Shown piece by piece: positions 34,318 to 43,135 of a stretch of 64,000 nucleotides of DNA. Each line of letters begins with the position of its first letter. The first letter of the stretch is position 1. Position numbers and translations under genes: made by a program. Source of the stretch: Streptomyces fulvoviolaceus (GTDB taxonomy: Bacteria > Actinomycetota > Actinomycetes > Streptomycetales > Streptomycetaceae). The notes under the pieces were generated by a model. It saw only the letters and a program-made list of their open reading frames with translations, was not told the DNA's origin and did no database searches. Where the stretch lies: positions 124,001-188,000 of the forward strand of contig NZ_JOEY01000007.1 of NCBI RefSeq assembly GCF_000718165.1, read 5' to 3'.

Positions 34318-35763
34318 GCCTTGGTAGAGGCGGGGCAGGTCGATCAGTTGGACCGTGGGGTCGTCCTTGGCGAGGTGATGCAGTTCGTCGGTGAATCCGG
34401 TGCCGCTGAAGCAGTGCAGCCGCGTTGCCTCGATGGCCGTGCCGCGTGTGGTCAGGAGGGTGCGGATGTGCCGGAGGCGTTCCAGGTGGCCGACCCCCAT
34501 CGTGTCGTTCCACTGTGCTTCGCCGATGGAAAGCAGCGTTTCGCGGCCGCCGTCGGTCTCGCCGTGGACGGCGACGTCGACTTCGTGGCTGGTCTTGGCG
34601 GCGGGGTCGTTGACGATGCCGCTGGCGACCCGCGTGACCTGGCCGCCGTGGGTGTCGGGCGCGGCGTGCCAGCGGGCCCATTCCCGGCAGACCTGCTCGA
34701 AGTGCGGGCCGACGACCTTGCTGCGGAAGGTGGACTGAGCGCGCCGCCATACATCGGGCGCCCGCCCGGGGCGTTCCAGATCGCCCCAGGACGGACGCAT
34801 GACCGCGTGGTAGAAGGTGACGAGCGGTTCGGCGATGCGGTAGGCGGAACGGTTGCGGCGAAAGGCGTCCGCTTCGTGGGTGATCATGCCAACGTCCTGG
34901 AGAACGCCGAGCGGGTGGGCGAGGTCGGTGGATTTGCGGCCGAGGTAGTCGGCGATGCCGCCGCGTGCGGCGTTGCCCGCGGCAATGGCGGCCAGTACGG
35001 AGTGGTAGAGCGCGGTGTCGTGGAGTTCGGGTTCCTCGGCGAGCAGGTAGCGGGCTTCGCGGAACAGGGGGCGGGCCGGGTTGAGGACGGCGCGGGTGAC
35101 CCAGGCGTCGAAGTCGTCCGGGTCGGCGGGGGTGTCGCCCTGGGTGAACTCACGGCGGTAGGCGGGGGTGCCACCGACGATGGCGTTGGTGAGCAGGGCA
35201 GTGCGCGGGTCGGTGATCTGCCAGAACTCGGCGGCGAGGCGGAAGTCCAAGGTGGGGACGACGAGTTCGAGGCCGGCGCGGCCGCGCAGCGGGGCGTTGC
35301 CGGACAGGAGCTTGCCCATGAATGACAGTGCGGAGCCGCACAACAGCAGGCGTACGGGGGTGTTGGTGTGCTGGGCGGCGGGGTCCAGGGCGCGCTGGAT
35401 GATCGAGGGCAGGGAGGGGGAGGCCTTGGCGAGGAAGGGGAATTCGTCGATGACCGCCACGGTGGGACCGCCCGCGTCGGCGATCCGCATGAGCTCGGTG
35501 ACCGCCTCGTCCCAGTGCGTGAAGCGGAACGGGGTGGGCTGACCGCGATACCGAGCCAGGGCCTCGCCGAACTGGCGCAGGGCGTCCGCCTCGGTGGTCT
35601 CGGTGGCGGTGAACATGAAACCGCCACCGGCACGGGTGACCGCGTCGAGCAGGAAGGTCTTGCCCTGACGGCGACGGCCGGAGACCACTCCGAGCGTGGC
35701 CCGCGGACCGGGCAAGGCGGCGAACCGAGTCAGCTCGGCCCACTCGAAGTCACGGTCGAACAT
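34318..35763 (-). CDS. Archaeal-type ATPase with C-terminal DUF234-like (PD-D/EXK) domain
   Basis: An approximately 481-residue protein. The AAA-type ATPase has Walker A SGRRRQGKTF, Walker B VAVIDEFPFL and sensor LLLCGSALSFMGKLL. A winged-helix-like middle (YLGRKSTDLAHPLGVLQDVG) and a nuclease-fold end follow, with HEVDVAVHGE and LLSIGEAQWN; the usual D...ExK core has Gln instead of Lys, so cleavage activity is doubtful. Family members are often linked to mobile or defence-related DNA. The ATG at 35763 is chosen; a GTG at 35781 is an alternative. Very AT-rich DNA lies upstream (35790-35830), unlike the rest of the window. Confidence 0.8.
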
Positions 35764-35999
35764 CTCAGCAGGCTTGTCCACAGCACCCCTGACATATATA
35801 GGTGCAGTTATTATATCTTGGTTTATTGGTCGCCACAGGTGCCGGTTCCAGTCCTGACTTAGCACACGCTGCCACCTCCCCCGTGACTCGACCCGGGGGC
35901 TGTGAGACGTTCAGCGCGGCGAGTGTCGCACGGTCCGCGTCGGCCTCCGGAAGCTTGCCCCAGGTCTCCGGGCGGAGGTACGTGCCGCACTCCTCGGCG

Positions 36000-36280
36000 G
36001 GTTTGTCCTCCTGGTGTCCCGCGGAGCACTTGGCCGCCCGGCACAGAATCTAGCGCTCCAGTTCCAGCTCGCACGCCTGCCCAGAGCGGCGATCTCGGCG
36101 TCTCTGTCCGCCTCCCCCCTTCATCACCAGCGTCCAGGCCCCTCGACGGCCTGATCTACAGGCGCAGCGTCTCGTGATCCACCCCCAGGCCTTTGGTCGC
36201 GGCCGCCACCGGGCACCCAGGATTGGGGCGGTACAGCGCGACGGCATCAATTCGGAACACAGCCGAGTACTTGTGGGACC
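36000..36280 (-). pseudogene. IS3-family transposase OrfA remnant
   Basis: The minus strand reads KYSAVFRIDAVALYRPNPG, then AAATKGLGVDHETLRL and a TAG, which matches the N-terminal helix-turn-helix of IS3 OrfA proteins (EFRADAVALYR...VAxDLGVxxETLRxW). Further on, in another frame, AEIAALGRRACELELER, a stop, then ILCRAAKCSAG matches the OrfA leucine-zipper end (ELxRERDILRRAAKxFA). OrfB is absent. It is a decayed insertion sequence between the ATPase gene and the tRNA-Thr repeat. I see nothing else in 35764-35999 beyond the AT-rich promoter-like stretch. Confidence 0.65.
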
Positions 36281-36477
36281 CCAACAGGAGCTCCTGGTCG
36301 CTGGATCTTCATGGACTCAGGGTTCAGGGCAGCTGCGGTCGGGGAGAAGCTCCGCACTCATCGTTGCTCGCACACAGGAACCGATGCGCGGCCTGCTTAT
36401 TGGCTGTTTCGACGACGGACCCCAGCCTCCGGCTTGCGGACTCCCGCAGGAATTCAACAGCGGAATCACCACCCACT

Positions 36478-36502
36478 ACAAAAGACCAGGTCACAGACCT
36501 GG
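36478..36502 (-). terminator. Hairpin with T-run next to tRNA-Thr repeat (second copy)
   Basis: CCAGGTC, ACA, GACCTGG (36486-36502), followed on the minus strand by TTTTG. It resembles the terminator at 36585-36621 and is followed to the right by two tandem GCGCTCCCC boxes, the same arrangement as the degenerate copy at 6371-6433. Confidence 0.5.
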
Positions 36503-36584
36503 ATCACCGAATCCCGATGCGCTCCCCTTGCGCTCCCCTCCTCGGACGTCCACCCCGCAAGCTGACCAACCATCAGGGAGCAAC

Positions 36585-36621
36585 ACAAAAGACCAGGTCA
36601 GAGAGCATCTGACCTGGTCTC
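36585..36621 (-). terminator. Terminator of tRNA-Thr fragment A
   Basis: A 13-bp perfect stem (AGACCAGGTCAGA with TCTGACCTGGTCT) and a 5-base loop, followed on the minus strand by TTTTGTG. It directly follows the 3' end of the tRNA-Thr fragment, as a native tRNA terminator would. Confidence 0.75.
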
Positions 36622-36624
36622 AGC

Positions 36625-36669
36625 TGGAGCCGCCTTCGGGATTCGAACCCGAGACCTACGCATTACGAG
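36625..36669 (-). repeat. Left copy of 45-bp direct repeat: 3' end of tRNA-Thr(CGU), att-like
   Basis: On the minus strand it reads CTCGTAATGCGTAGGTC, then the T-arm TCGGGTTCGAATCCCGA, then AGGCGGCTCCA: anticodon loop with CGU, T-arm and acceptor 3' strand of a tRNA-Thr. The 5' half (acceptor 5' strand, D-arm) is absent, so it is not a working tRNA. It is identical over 45 bp to 46213-46257 in the same orientation. Half-tRNA direct repeats are the standard trace of tyrosine-integrase elements. Confidence 0.85.
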
Positions 36670-36945
36670 GCCACGAGTGATCATGCCGACTGGTGGCGGA
36701 TGGTGCTGCGGGATGCTGTTTGGCCTGATCAGACCGCATGCGCCGTAATCGACGCTGGTACCTGGTGCTGCACCGTCCAAAGGCGTCCGGCCACCCCTTG
36801 GCCGCCCCGGGCCACCAACGCTGCACCTCAGCACTTACACATAGCAGTTGTCGGTCTTCGACAGACCATTCAGAGTGACGCCCAGCTCGGGAAGCGCCTC
36901 ATGAGAGCTTGGCTCGGTCCCTTGCCCGGCATGCGAAGCTCTCCA

Positions 36946-37932
36946 TCAGCGGCGCAAGCCCGGGGTGGCCGAGCTGCCCGGCAGCGGAGTGCGCGCCGGC
37001 CCTCCGGTGAGTACGTCCCGGATGTTGTCCACCGCGAGGTCCACCATTGCGGCCCGCGTGGTCTCGGTGGCCGAACCGATGTGCGGAAGCGTGATCACAT
37101 GGGGCTCCCCGGCCAGCGGGGAGAGGTCACGTCCCATGGGTTCGCGTTCGAAGACGTCCAGACCCGCCGAGTGGATGGCCCCGGCGCGCAGTGCCCGTAC
37201 CAGGGCGTCCTCGTCGACGACGCCACCGCGCGAGGTGCTGACGAGGGTGGCGGTGGGCTTCATGGCCGCCAGTTCGGCAGCGCCGATGAGGTGACGCGTC
37301 TGCGGGGTGAGGGGGACGTGCAGCGAAACGACGTCGGCCTCGGCGAGGAGGGCGGGTAGGTCCACGGACCTGGAGAGGGTGTCGTCGGGTGCACTCGGGT
37401 CGTGGTGGAGGAGCCGCATGCCGAAGCCCTGCGCACGGCGCGCCACCGCTCGTCCGATCTGGCCGTAGCCGATCACGCCGAGCGTGGCACCGTGCACGTC
37501 CAGGCCCAGGTAGTCGTCCATCCGGAACAGGTCCCACCGACCGGCGGCCAGTGAGTCGCGTGCCGCGCCGAGCCGTCTGCGCGCCATGAGGATGAGCGCG
37601 AAAGTGAGGTCGGCGGTGGTCTCGGCGAGAACGCCGGGGGTGTGGGTGACCACGACACCGCGTTCGGCCGCCGCGTCCCGGTCGACCACGTCGTAGCCCA
37701 TGCTCGCCAGCGCCATGACGCGCAGCGTGGGCCCGGCCGCGTCCAGCAGTGCGGCGTCCACCCGGTCGTTGCCCAGGGCCAGGATCGCGCTCACGCCCCT
37801 CGCCAGTACGGCCAGATCCGCCGGACCGGGACTGCCCGTGCCCGCCCAACCCACGACCTGGGCCTGGGATTCCAGGCGGGCGAGACCCCCGCCGGGGAGG
37901 TCCGCCCGGGTGGTGAGCACACGCTGCTTCAT
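36946..37932 (-). CDS. D-2-hydroxyacid dehydrogenase (glyoxylate/hydroxypyruvate reductase-like)
   Basis: A 328-residue NAD(P)-dependent dehydrogenase. Visible are TLGVIGYGQIGRAVARRAQ (nucleotide fold), STSRGGVVDEDALVRAL (Arg), DVFEREPM (Glu) and LPHIGSATETTR (His), so the catalytic triad is complete. It would interconvert a 2-oxo and 2-hydroxy acid in the island pathway. The ATG at 37932 is chosen because GGGAG precedes it by 7 bases and the frame upstream lacks homology. It lies downstream of and in the same direction as the LysR gene, so the two may be co-transcribed. Confidence 0.88.
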   Translation of the reverse strand: MKQRVLTTRADLPGGGLARLESQAQVVGWAGTGSPGPADLAVLARGVSAILALGNDRVDAALLDAAGPTLRVMALASMGYDVVDRDAAAERGVVVTHTPGVLAETTADLTFALILMARRRLGAARDSLAAGRWDLFRMDDYLGLDVHGATLGVIGYGQIGRAVARRAQGFGMRLLHHDPSAPDDTLSRSVDLPALLAEADVVSLHVPLTPQTRHLIGAAELAAMKPTATLVSTSRGGVVDEDALVRALRAGAIHSAGLDVFEREPMGRDLSPLAGEPHVITLPHIGSATETTRAAMVDLAVDNIRDVLTGGPARTPLPGSSATPGLRR

Positions 37933-38031
37933 CTGTTTCTCCCGGTGACGTCGATTCGCGAAAAAGCTAGTCAGCACGCATCCGGGGGGCAAATAGGCGT
38001 TTTACATGACGCCATCGAAAACTGGAATGCA

Positions 38032-38949
38032 TTACGTTGAGGTGTCACCTTCACCGAATTCCGTGATCAATTCATGGAACAGGTCGTGCACGGCGAGCGC
38101 GGGCTCCGACAACGGTTGATGGTCGGAGGTACACAGGGACAGTTTGACCTGGATCGCCGGGTCGGCGATCCGCCGTACCACCAGATTCCGCACGTCGAGG
38201 ATCGCGCGCGCCGCGGACCAGGGCAGGACCGTCGCCCCGAGGTCGGCGCCCACCGCGCTGACCAAGGTCAGGACCGACTCGATCTCACCGACCACCTTGG
38301 GTTCGAGCGAGGCGTGCTGGAACGCGGCGTCGACGACCTGCCTGATGGTGTGGATGCGGCTGGGCAGCAACAGGCCGACACCGGCCAGCTCTTCGAGGGG
38401 GACGTCGCCGTCGCCGGGTGGCACGACTCCGCCCGGCGCGGCGATCAGGAACAGGTCCTCGGTGCGCAGCGGCTCGAACTGCACGCCCCGCAGCGGCCCG
38501 GCCCCGTAGATGAACGCCATGTCCATACGGCCGGTCATGATCGCCTCGCTGATCACGCCGCCGAAGTTCTCGTTGATGTGCAGCAGGATGTCGGGGTAGC
38601 GCTCGCGCACGCTCCTGAGCAGCGGCAGCGCGAGCGCCGCGCCCATGCTGTAGGGGGCAAGCCCCACCGAGACGCTGCCCGCGGGTGCCCGTCCGGAGAC
38701 GTCGACCGCAGCGTGCGCGAGGTCGATCTGGCGCAGAATGAGCTGCGCGTGACGGTACAGCGCGCGGCCGGCCTCGGTCGGGGCGATGCCGCGCTTGCTG
38801 CGGATCAACAGCTGCTGCTTGAACTGGGCTTCCAGCGCCGAGAGTTGCTGACTGAGCGCCGGCTGCGCGATGTGCAGGATGTCGGCCGCGCGCGTGATGC
38901 TCCCGGCATCCACGATCTTTACGAACGAGTAGAGACGCCTGGTGTCCAT
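38032..38949 (-). CDS. LysR-family transcriptional regulator
   Basis: A 305-residue regulator. The N-terminal winged HTH is MDTRRLYSFVKIVDAGSITR then ADILHIAQPALSQQLSALE; the effector domain follows (SVSVGLAPYSMGAAL, GRMDMAFIYG). The N-terminus resembles the Nac/Cbl group of nitrogen and sulfur regulators. It is divergent from the pxpABC operon across 273 bases containing a TGCGT-N8-ACGCA palindrome, the usual arrangement for LysR activation of the opposite operon. The ATG at 38949 fits the family start; the longer upstream frame is not conserved-looking. Confidence 0.9.
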   Translation of the reverse strand: MDTRRLYSFVKIVDAGSITRAADILHIAQPALSQQLSALEAQFKQQLLIRSKRGIAPTEAGRALYRHAQLILRQIDLAHAAVDVSGRAPAGSVSVGLAPYSMGAALALPLLRSVRERYPDILLHINENFGGVISEAIMTGRMDMAFIYGAGPLRGVQFEPLRTEDLFLIAAPGGVVPPGDGDVPLEELAGVGLLLPSRIHTIRQVVDAAFQHASLEPKVVGEIESVLTLVSAVGADLGATVLPWSAARAILDVRNLVVRRIADPAIQVKLSLCTSDHQPLSEPALAVHDLFHELITEFGEGDTST

Positions 38950-39042
38950 GTGCGGGCCTTCCACGGGGCGGAGCCTCATGGTAGGCGCGAGGCCGTCCGG
39001 CGGACCTTGGCGTGCGCGCACCGGGTCATAGCCAACGGCGAT

Positions 39043-39060
39043 TGCGTCACACACAACGCA
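39043..39060. promoter_or_regulatory. Candidate LysR binding site before pxpA
   Basis: TGCGT, eight bases CACACACA, then ACGCA: a perfect 5-bp inverted repeat in the divergent region between the LysR gene and pxpA, about 95 bases from the LysR start and 163 from pxpA. Its form and place fit a LysR recognition site. The rest of the 273-base region is comparatively AT-rich with no other clear signal. Confidence 0.45.
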
Positions 39061-39222
39061 TATTTGCCGCCCCCGCGCCTTCCGATTACGTTCACCGAAA
39101 CGCGATTTCCCCGGTCACTCGACCGCACGGACCGCTTGTCCCACGGGAATTGTAACGACGTAGTTAATTCCCCTTTACGGGCGCCGTTTTCTTCTTCATT
39201 CACCCGGTATCCGGAGGACGTC

Positions 39223-40005
39223 ATGACGCACATGGTTGATCTCGTGGCCGACCTCGGCGAGGGGTTCGGCACCTACACCATGGGCGATGACGAGGCCCTC
39301 CTCGACGTGCTGACTTCGGCCAACATCGCGTGCGGCTTCCACGCAGGCGACCCGCGCATCATGGACGCCACCGTCCGCCACTGCGTGGAACGCGGCGTGG
39401 CCGTGGGCGCCCACCCCAGCTTCCCGGATCTCGTCGGGTTCGGCCGCCGCGCGATGGACCTGACACCGGACGAGGTCCGCACCGACGTGCTCTACCAGGT
39501 GGGCGCGCTCCAGGCGTTCGCCGCCGCGCACGGCACCCGCGTACGCCATGTGGCACCGCACGGCCGGCTCGGCAACCTGGTCGCGACCCGGCCCGACTAC
39601 GCGCAGGCCGTGACCGACGCGGTCGCCTCGCTGGACCCGTCGCTGATCGTGCTGGCGCAGGACGGCGAACTCGCCGACGCCGCCCGCGCCCGCGACCTGC
39701 GGGTGGGCATCGTCGGGATCGCCGACCGGGCCTACCGCGACGACGGCACGCTGGTGCCGAGAAGCGAGCCCGGCGCGGTCATCCACGACGAGAAGGAGAT
39801 CGCCGAGCGCACGATCCGCATGGTGACCGAGGGCGTCATCCGCAGCGTCGGCGGCCGTGACCTCCCCGTCGACTGCGACACCGTACTGCTGCACGGCGAC
39901 ACCCCGGGTGCCATCGCCCTCGCCCACCGCGTGCGCGAGGACCTGCTCGCCGCGGGTGTCAAGATCGCCGCCCTGGTCGACGTACTCGACCACAAGGCCG
40001 CCTGA
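39223..40005 (+). CDS. pxpA: 5-oxoprolinase subunit PxpA (LamB/YcsF family)
   Basis: A 260-residue TIM-barrel-like subunit of the ATP-dependent 5-oxoprolinase. Signatures are VADLGEGFGTY, SANIACGFHAGDPRIMD, GVAVGAHPSFPDLVGFGRR and VDCDTVLLHGDTPGA. With PxpB and PxpC it opens 5-oxoproline (pyroglutamate) to glutamate using ATP; paralogues act on other lactams. GGAGGA lies 6 bases before the ATG at 39223. It is the first gene of a plus-strand operon whose next genes follow by 1 base or overlap. Confidence 0.92.
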   Translation: MTHMVDLVADLGEGFGTYTMGDDEALLDVLTSANIACGFHAGDPRIMDATVRHCVERGVAVGAHPSFPDLVGFGRRAMDLTPDEVRTDVLYQVGALQAFAAAHGTRVRHVAPHGRLGNLVATRPDYAQAVTDAVASLDPSLIVLAQDGELADAARARDLRVGIVGIADRAYRDDGTLVPRSEPGAVIHDEKEIAERTIRMVTEGVIRSVGGRDLPVDCDTVLLHGDTPGAIALAHRVREDLLAAGVKIAALVDVLDHKAA

Positions 40006-40006
40006 C

Positions 40007-40747
40007 ATGGACGGCAGCGAGGTCACTCCGGACGGCGGCAGCGTCGTCATCGTGGACTGCGGCGACTCGGCCGTCGTGGCCAAGGCCGTCGGCATGGACG
40101 CCGAGCGCGCCTGGCAGGTCGTGCACGCCCTGGCCGACGCGCTCGACGCCATACGCCTCGACGGAGTGCACGGCATCGTGCCCACGTACGACTCGCTGCT
40201 CGTCGAGTTCGACTGCACCGACACCGACCACGCGACGGTACGACGCGTCCTGCGGCACGAGGCCGACCGGCTCGGCACGGGTCCGGTACGGCCCTCCAGC
40301 ACGCGGCGGTTCGTCGTCCCGGTGGTGTACGGCGGCGAGTTCGGCCCCGATCTGCCCGTCGTCGCCGAGCAGTTGGGGGTGAGCGAGCGGGAGGTCGTGG
40401 AGCTGCACTGCGGTGCGGACCTCACCGTCCGCTGCCTCGGCGCACCGGCCGGCGCTCCCATGATGGACGGCCCGGCGTTCCCCAGGCCGGTGCCGAGGCT
40501 GGCGTCGCCGCGGACACACGTGCTGCCCGGATCGGTCGCGGTGGCCGGGCGGCAGGCCGTGATCTGCCCGATGCCGTCGCCCGGCGGCTGGCCCCTGCTC
40601 GGTCGCACTCCCCTGCGCGTCCTCGAGGACCTCGACGCCGACCCGCTGACGGCGTACCGGCCCGGCGACACCTTCCGCTTCGTACCGATCGCACCCGAGC
40701 AGTGGGACGACCACGCGGGCCGACCCCTGGCGGCGACGCATGGCTGA
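40007..40747 (+). CDS. pxpB: 5-oxoprolinase subunit PxpB (KipI/allophanate hydrolase subunit 1 family)
   Basis: A 246-residue AHS1-domain protein; typical stretches are DGVHGIVPTYDSLLVEFD, VPVVYGGEFGPDLPVVAEQL and the signature SPGGWPLLGRTPLRV. PxpB and PxpC form the ATP-binding and phosphorylating part of the lactamase. The ATG at 40007 is 1 base after the PxpA stop. It overlaps PxpC by 8 bases, so production is coupled. Confidence 0.92.
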   Translation: MDGSEVTPDGGSVVIVDCGDSAVVAKAVGMDAERAWQVVHALADALDAIRLDGVHGIVPTYDSLLVEFDCTDTDHATVRRVLRHEADRLGTGPVRPSSTRRFVVPVVYGGEFGPDLPVVAEQLGVSEREVVELHCGADLTVRCLGAPAGAPMMDGPAFPRPVPRLASPRTHVLPGSVAVAGRQAVICPMPSPGGWPLLGRTPLRVLEDLDADPLTAYRPGDTFRFVPIAPEQWDDHAGRPLAATHG

Positions 40748-41792
40748 CACCCTCACCATCCATCGGGCCGGCATGGCGTCGGTGCAGGACCTGGGCCGCT
40801 TCGGACGCTCCCGCTACGGCCTCCCCGTCAACGGCGCCCTCGACCAGCACTCCGCCCGCGTCGCCAACGTGCTCTGCGGCAACGACGAGGGCGCGCCGCT
40901 GCTGGAGATCACCGCACTGGACTTCAGCTGTACGCCCTCGACCGACGTACTCGTCGCGGTCACCGGCGCGCCCGCCGACCTGACCGTCGACGGCGTCGTA
41001 CGACCGCAATGGGAACCCCTCTCCGTACGGTCCGGCGAGACGATCCGCATCAGCGGCATCCGGCATGGCATCCGCGTCTATCTGGCCGTGCTCGGCTCGG
41101 TGAACGCCCCTTCCCTGCAAGGCAGTTGCGCCCCCGACACGATCCTCGGCTTCGGCCGCTCCCTGCGCGACGGCGACGAGCTCGGCCTCCAGCGGCACTG
41201 CCCGCCCGTCGACCACCCGGAGTTCCGCATCCCGCTGTTCCGGCTGCGCGCACCGGCCCACCACTTCCCCACGCTGTGGACGATCGACGTGACCGACGGC
41301 CCCGACCTCACCGAGTTCGGTGACACGGCCGACAGGCTCTTCCGTTCGGAGTTCACGGTGAGCCCGCAGAGCAACCACATCGGACTGCGGATGGCCGGTT
41401 CTTCCCCCGGTGACGTCCCCAGGCGAGTCGCCACCGGCGAGGTCCTCTCGCGCGGCGTCCCCGTCGGAGCCGTCGAGGTCCCCGCGGGCGATGAACTGCT
41501 CGTCCTGCACCGCGGCCGCGGCGTCACCGCCGGCTATCCCGTGCTCGCGGTCGTGACCGCCACCGGCCTGTCGGCCCTCGGCCAGGTCGGACCGGGCCAG
41601 TCCGTCCGCTTCCGGCGCCGGACCGTCGCCGAGGCGGTGGCCGCCCACCGCGCCCAGCGCGGCGCCGTCCACGCCCTCAAGAACCGGGTGCGCACCGTCT
41701 TCGACGTCCTGCGCATCCCCACAAGCCCCGCACGCACCGTCAGCCCCGTCCCCACTCCTCATCACCTGCCAGCAGACAGGAGAACGTCATGA
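40740..41792 (+). CDS. pxpC: 5-oxoprolinase subunit PxpC (KipA/allophanate hydrolase subunit 2 family)
   Basis: A 350-residue AHS2-domain protein. It starts with the family pattern GMASVQDLGRFGRSRYGLPV then NGALDQHSAR and contains SNHIGLRMAG and GYPVLAVVTATGLSALGQVGPG. It completes the PxpABC complex. The C-terminal 40 residues (VRTVFDVLRIPTSPARTVSP) go beyond the usual end. It overlaps the MFS gene by 4 bases (ATGA), which ties transport of the substrate to the lactamase. Confidence 0.92.
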   Translation: MADTLTIHRAGMASVQDLGRFGRSRYGLPVNGALDQHSARVANVLCGNDEGAPLLEITALDFSCTPSTDVLVAVTGAPADLTVDGVVRPQWEPLSVRSGETIRISGIRHGIRVYLAVLGSVNAPSLQGSCAPDTILGFGRSLRDGDELGLQRHCPPVDHPEFRIPLFRLRAPAHHFPTLWTIDVTDGPDLTEFGDTADRLFRSEFTVSPQSNHIGLRMAGSSPGDVPRRVATGEVLSRGVPVGAVEVPAGDELLVLHRGRGVTAGYPVLAVVTATGLSALGQVGPGQSVRFRRRTVAEAVAAHRAQRGAVHALKNRVRTVFDVLRIPTSPARTVSPVPTPHHLPADRRTS

Positions 41793-43105
41793 GTACCGTG
41801 GCCGCTCAGCCGGTGCCAGGCACCGTCGATCCGAGAACAGCGCGAAAAGTCACCCTCGCCGGATGCGTCGGCATCTTCGCCGAGCTCTACGACAACGGCA
41901 TCTTCGGCTTCATGGCCGGCACCCTCGCCGTCGTCTTCTTCCCGAACACCGACAACGCGACCGCCGTCCAGTTCGTCTTCCTCGGCTACGCCGTCTCGTT
42001 CTTCTTCCGCCCCCTCGGCGGGATCATCTGCGGCCACCTCGGCGACCGCATCGGCCGCCAGCGCATGCTCGTCTTCGTCATCATGCTGATCAGCGTCGCC
42101 ACGGCGGCGATCGGCGTCCTGCCGACCTACGCGAGCATCGGCATCGCGGCCCCCGCCCTGCTCATCCTGCTCCGCGTCGCCCAGGGCTTCTCGGTCGGCG
42201 GCGAGGCCTCCGGCGCGATGAGCTTCCTCGCCGAGCACGCCCCCGAGGGCAAGCGCGGCCTCTACACGAGCTACGCCCAGATCGCCTCGTTCCTCTCCCT
42301 GCTCACCGGCACGCTGATCGCCGCCGCCATGACCAGCGGCCTGGGCGCGGACCGCATGGAGTCGTGGGGCTGGCGTATCCCGTTCCTGCTCGCCGTCCCG
42401 CTCGGCATCACCGGCATCTACATCCGCAAGCGGATCAGCGACACCCCCAACTTCAACCGCCTGAAGGAAGAGGGCGGCCTGTCGAAGAACCCGCTCAAGG
42501 AGGCCTTCTCCTCCGCCGAACACCGCCGCGCGATGCTGCTCGCCCTGTTCATCCCGCTCATGAACGGCTCCGGCTACTACGTCCTGTTCAGCTACATGCC
42601 GACCTTCATGAACACCGAGCTGCACTTCAGCAAGGTGCAGGGCCTGCTCGTGACCGCGACCAGCCTGGTGGCCATCTGTATGGCGATCCCTTACATGGGC
42701 CGCCTCTCCGACCGCGTCGGGCGCAAGAAGGTCCTCTCGGGCGCCGCGATCGCCATGGCCGTCGTGGGCATCCCCTGTTACCTGCTCATCGGCACCGGCA
42801 GCGTCCCGCTCGCCATCCTCGGCGCCTGCATCATGGCGGTCGTCTTCGCCGGCCACACCGGCGTCATCCACATCCTGCTCGTCGAGCTCTTCCCGACCCG
42901 GGTGCGCTACTCCGCCTACGGGCTCGGCTACAACGTCTCCGCCGCCCTCTTCGGCGGCACGGCACCCCTGCTGATGACGTACCTCATCGACAAGACCGGC
43001 AACACCAACATGCCCGCCTTCTACGCGGTCCTCACCGCCCTCGGCACGCTCATCGCGGTGTCCCGGGTGCAGGACAGGGCACACCTGCCGCTGCGCGACG
43101 CATAA
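41789..43105 (+). CDS. MFS transporter, metabolite:H+ symporter type
   Basis: A 438-residue carrier with 12 predicted helices. Motif A occurs twice, as GHLGDRIGRQRML (loop 2-3) and GRLSDRVGRKKVL (loop 8-9). The N-terminus VGIFAELYDNGIFGFMAGTL and the central RVAQGFSVGGEASGAMSFLA are typical of the MHS family (KgtP, ShiA, ProP), which imports carboxylates. It probably brings in the acidic lactam or a related dicarboxylate. It is translationally coupled to pxpC. Confidence 0.9.
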   Translation: MSTVAAQPVPGTVDPRTARKVTLAGCVGIFAELYDNGIFGFMAGTLAVVFFPNTDNATAVQFVFLGYAVSFFFRPLGGIICGHLGDRIGRQRMLVFVIMLISVATAAIGVLPTYASIGIAAPALLILLRVAQGFSVGGEASGAMSFLAEHAPEGKRGLYTSYAQIASFLSLLTGTLIAAAMTSGLGADRMESWGWRIPFLLAVPLGITGIYIRKRISDTPNFNRLKEEGGLSKNPLKEAFSSAEHRRAMLLALFIPLMNGSGYYVLFSYMPTFMNTELHFSKVQGLLVTATSLVAICMAIPYMGRLSDRVGRKKVLSGAAIAMAVVGIPCYLLIGTGSVPLAILGACIMAVVFAGHTGVIHILLVELFPTRVRYSAYGLGYNVSAALFGGTAPLLMTYLIDKTGNTNMPAFYAVLTALGTLIAVSRVQDRAHLPLRDA

Positions 43106-43135
43106 CCCCCCACATCTCTCTAGGAGTACATCCAC

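Noticed and set aside
36625..36669. Functional tRNA-Thr gene (also 46213-46257)
   Set aside because: Only the anticodon loop to the 3' end is present at both places; the DNA where the 5' acceptor strand and D-arm should be does not fit a tRNA.
39223..41792. Allophanate/urea carboxylase system instead of PxpABC
   Set aside because: There is no biotin carboxylase; the LamB/YcsF gene next to the two AHS subunits is the hallmark of 5-oxoprolinase.
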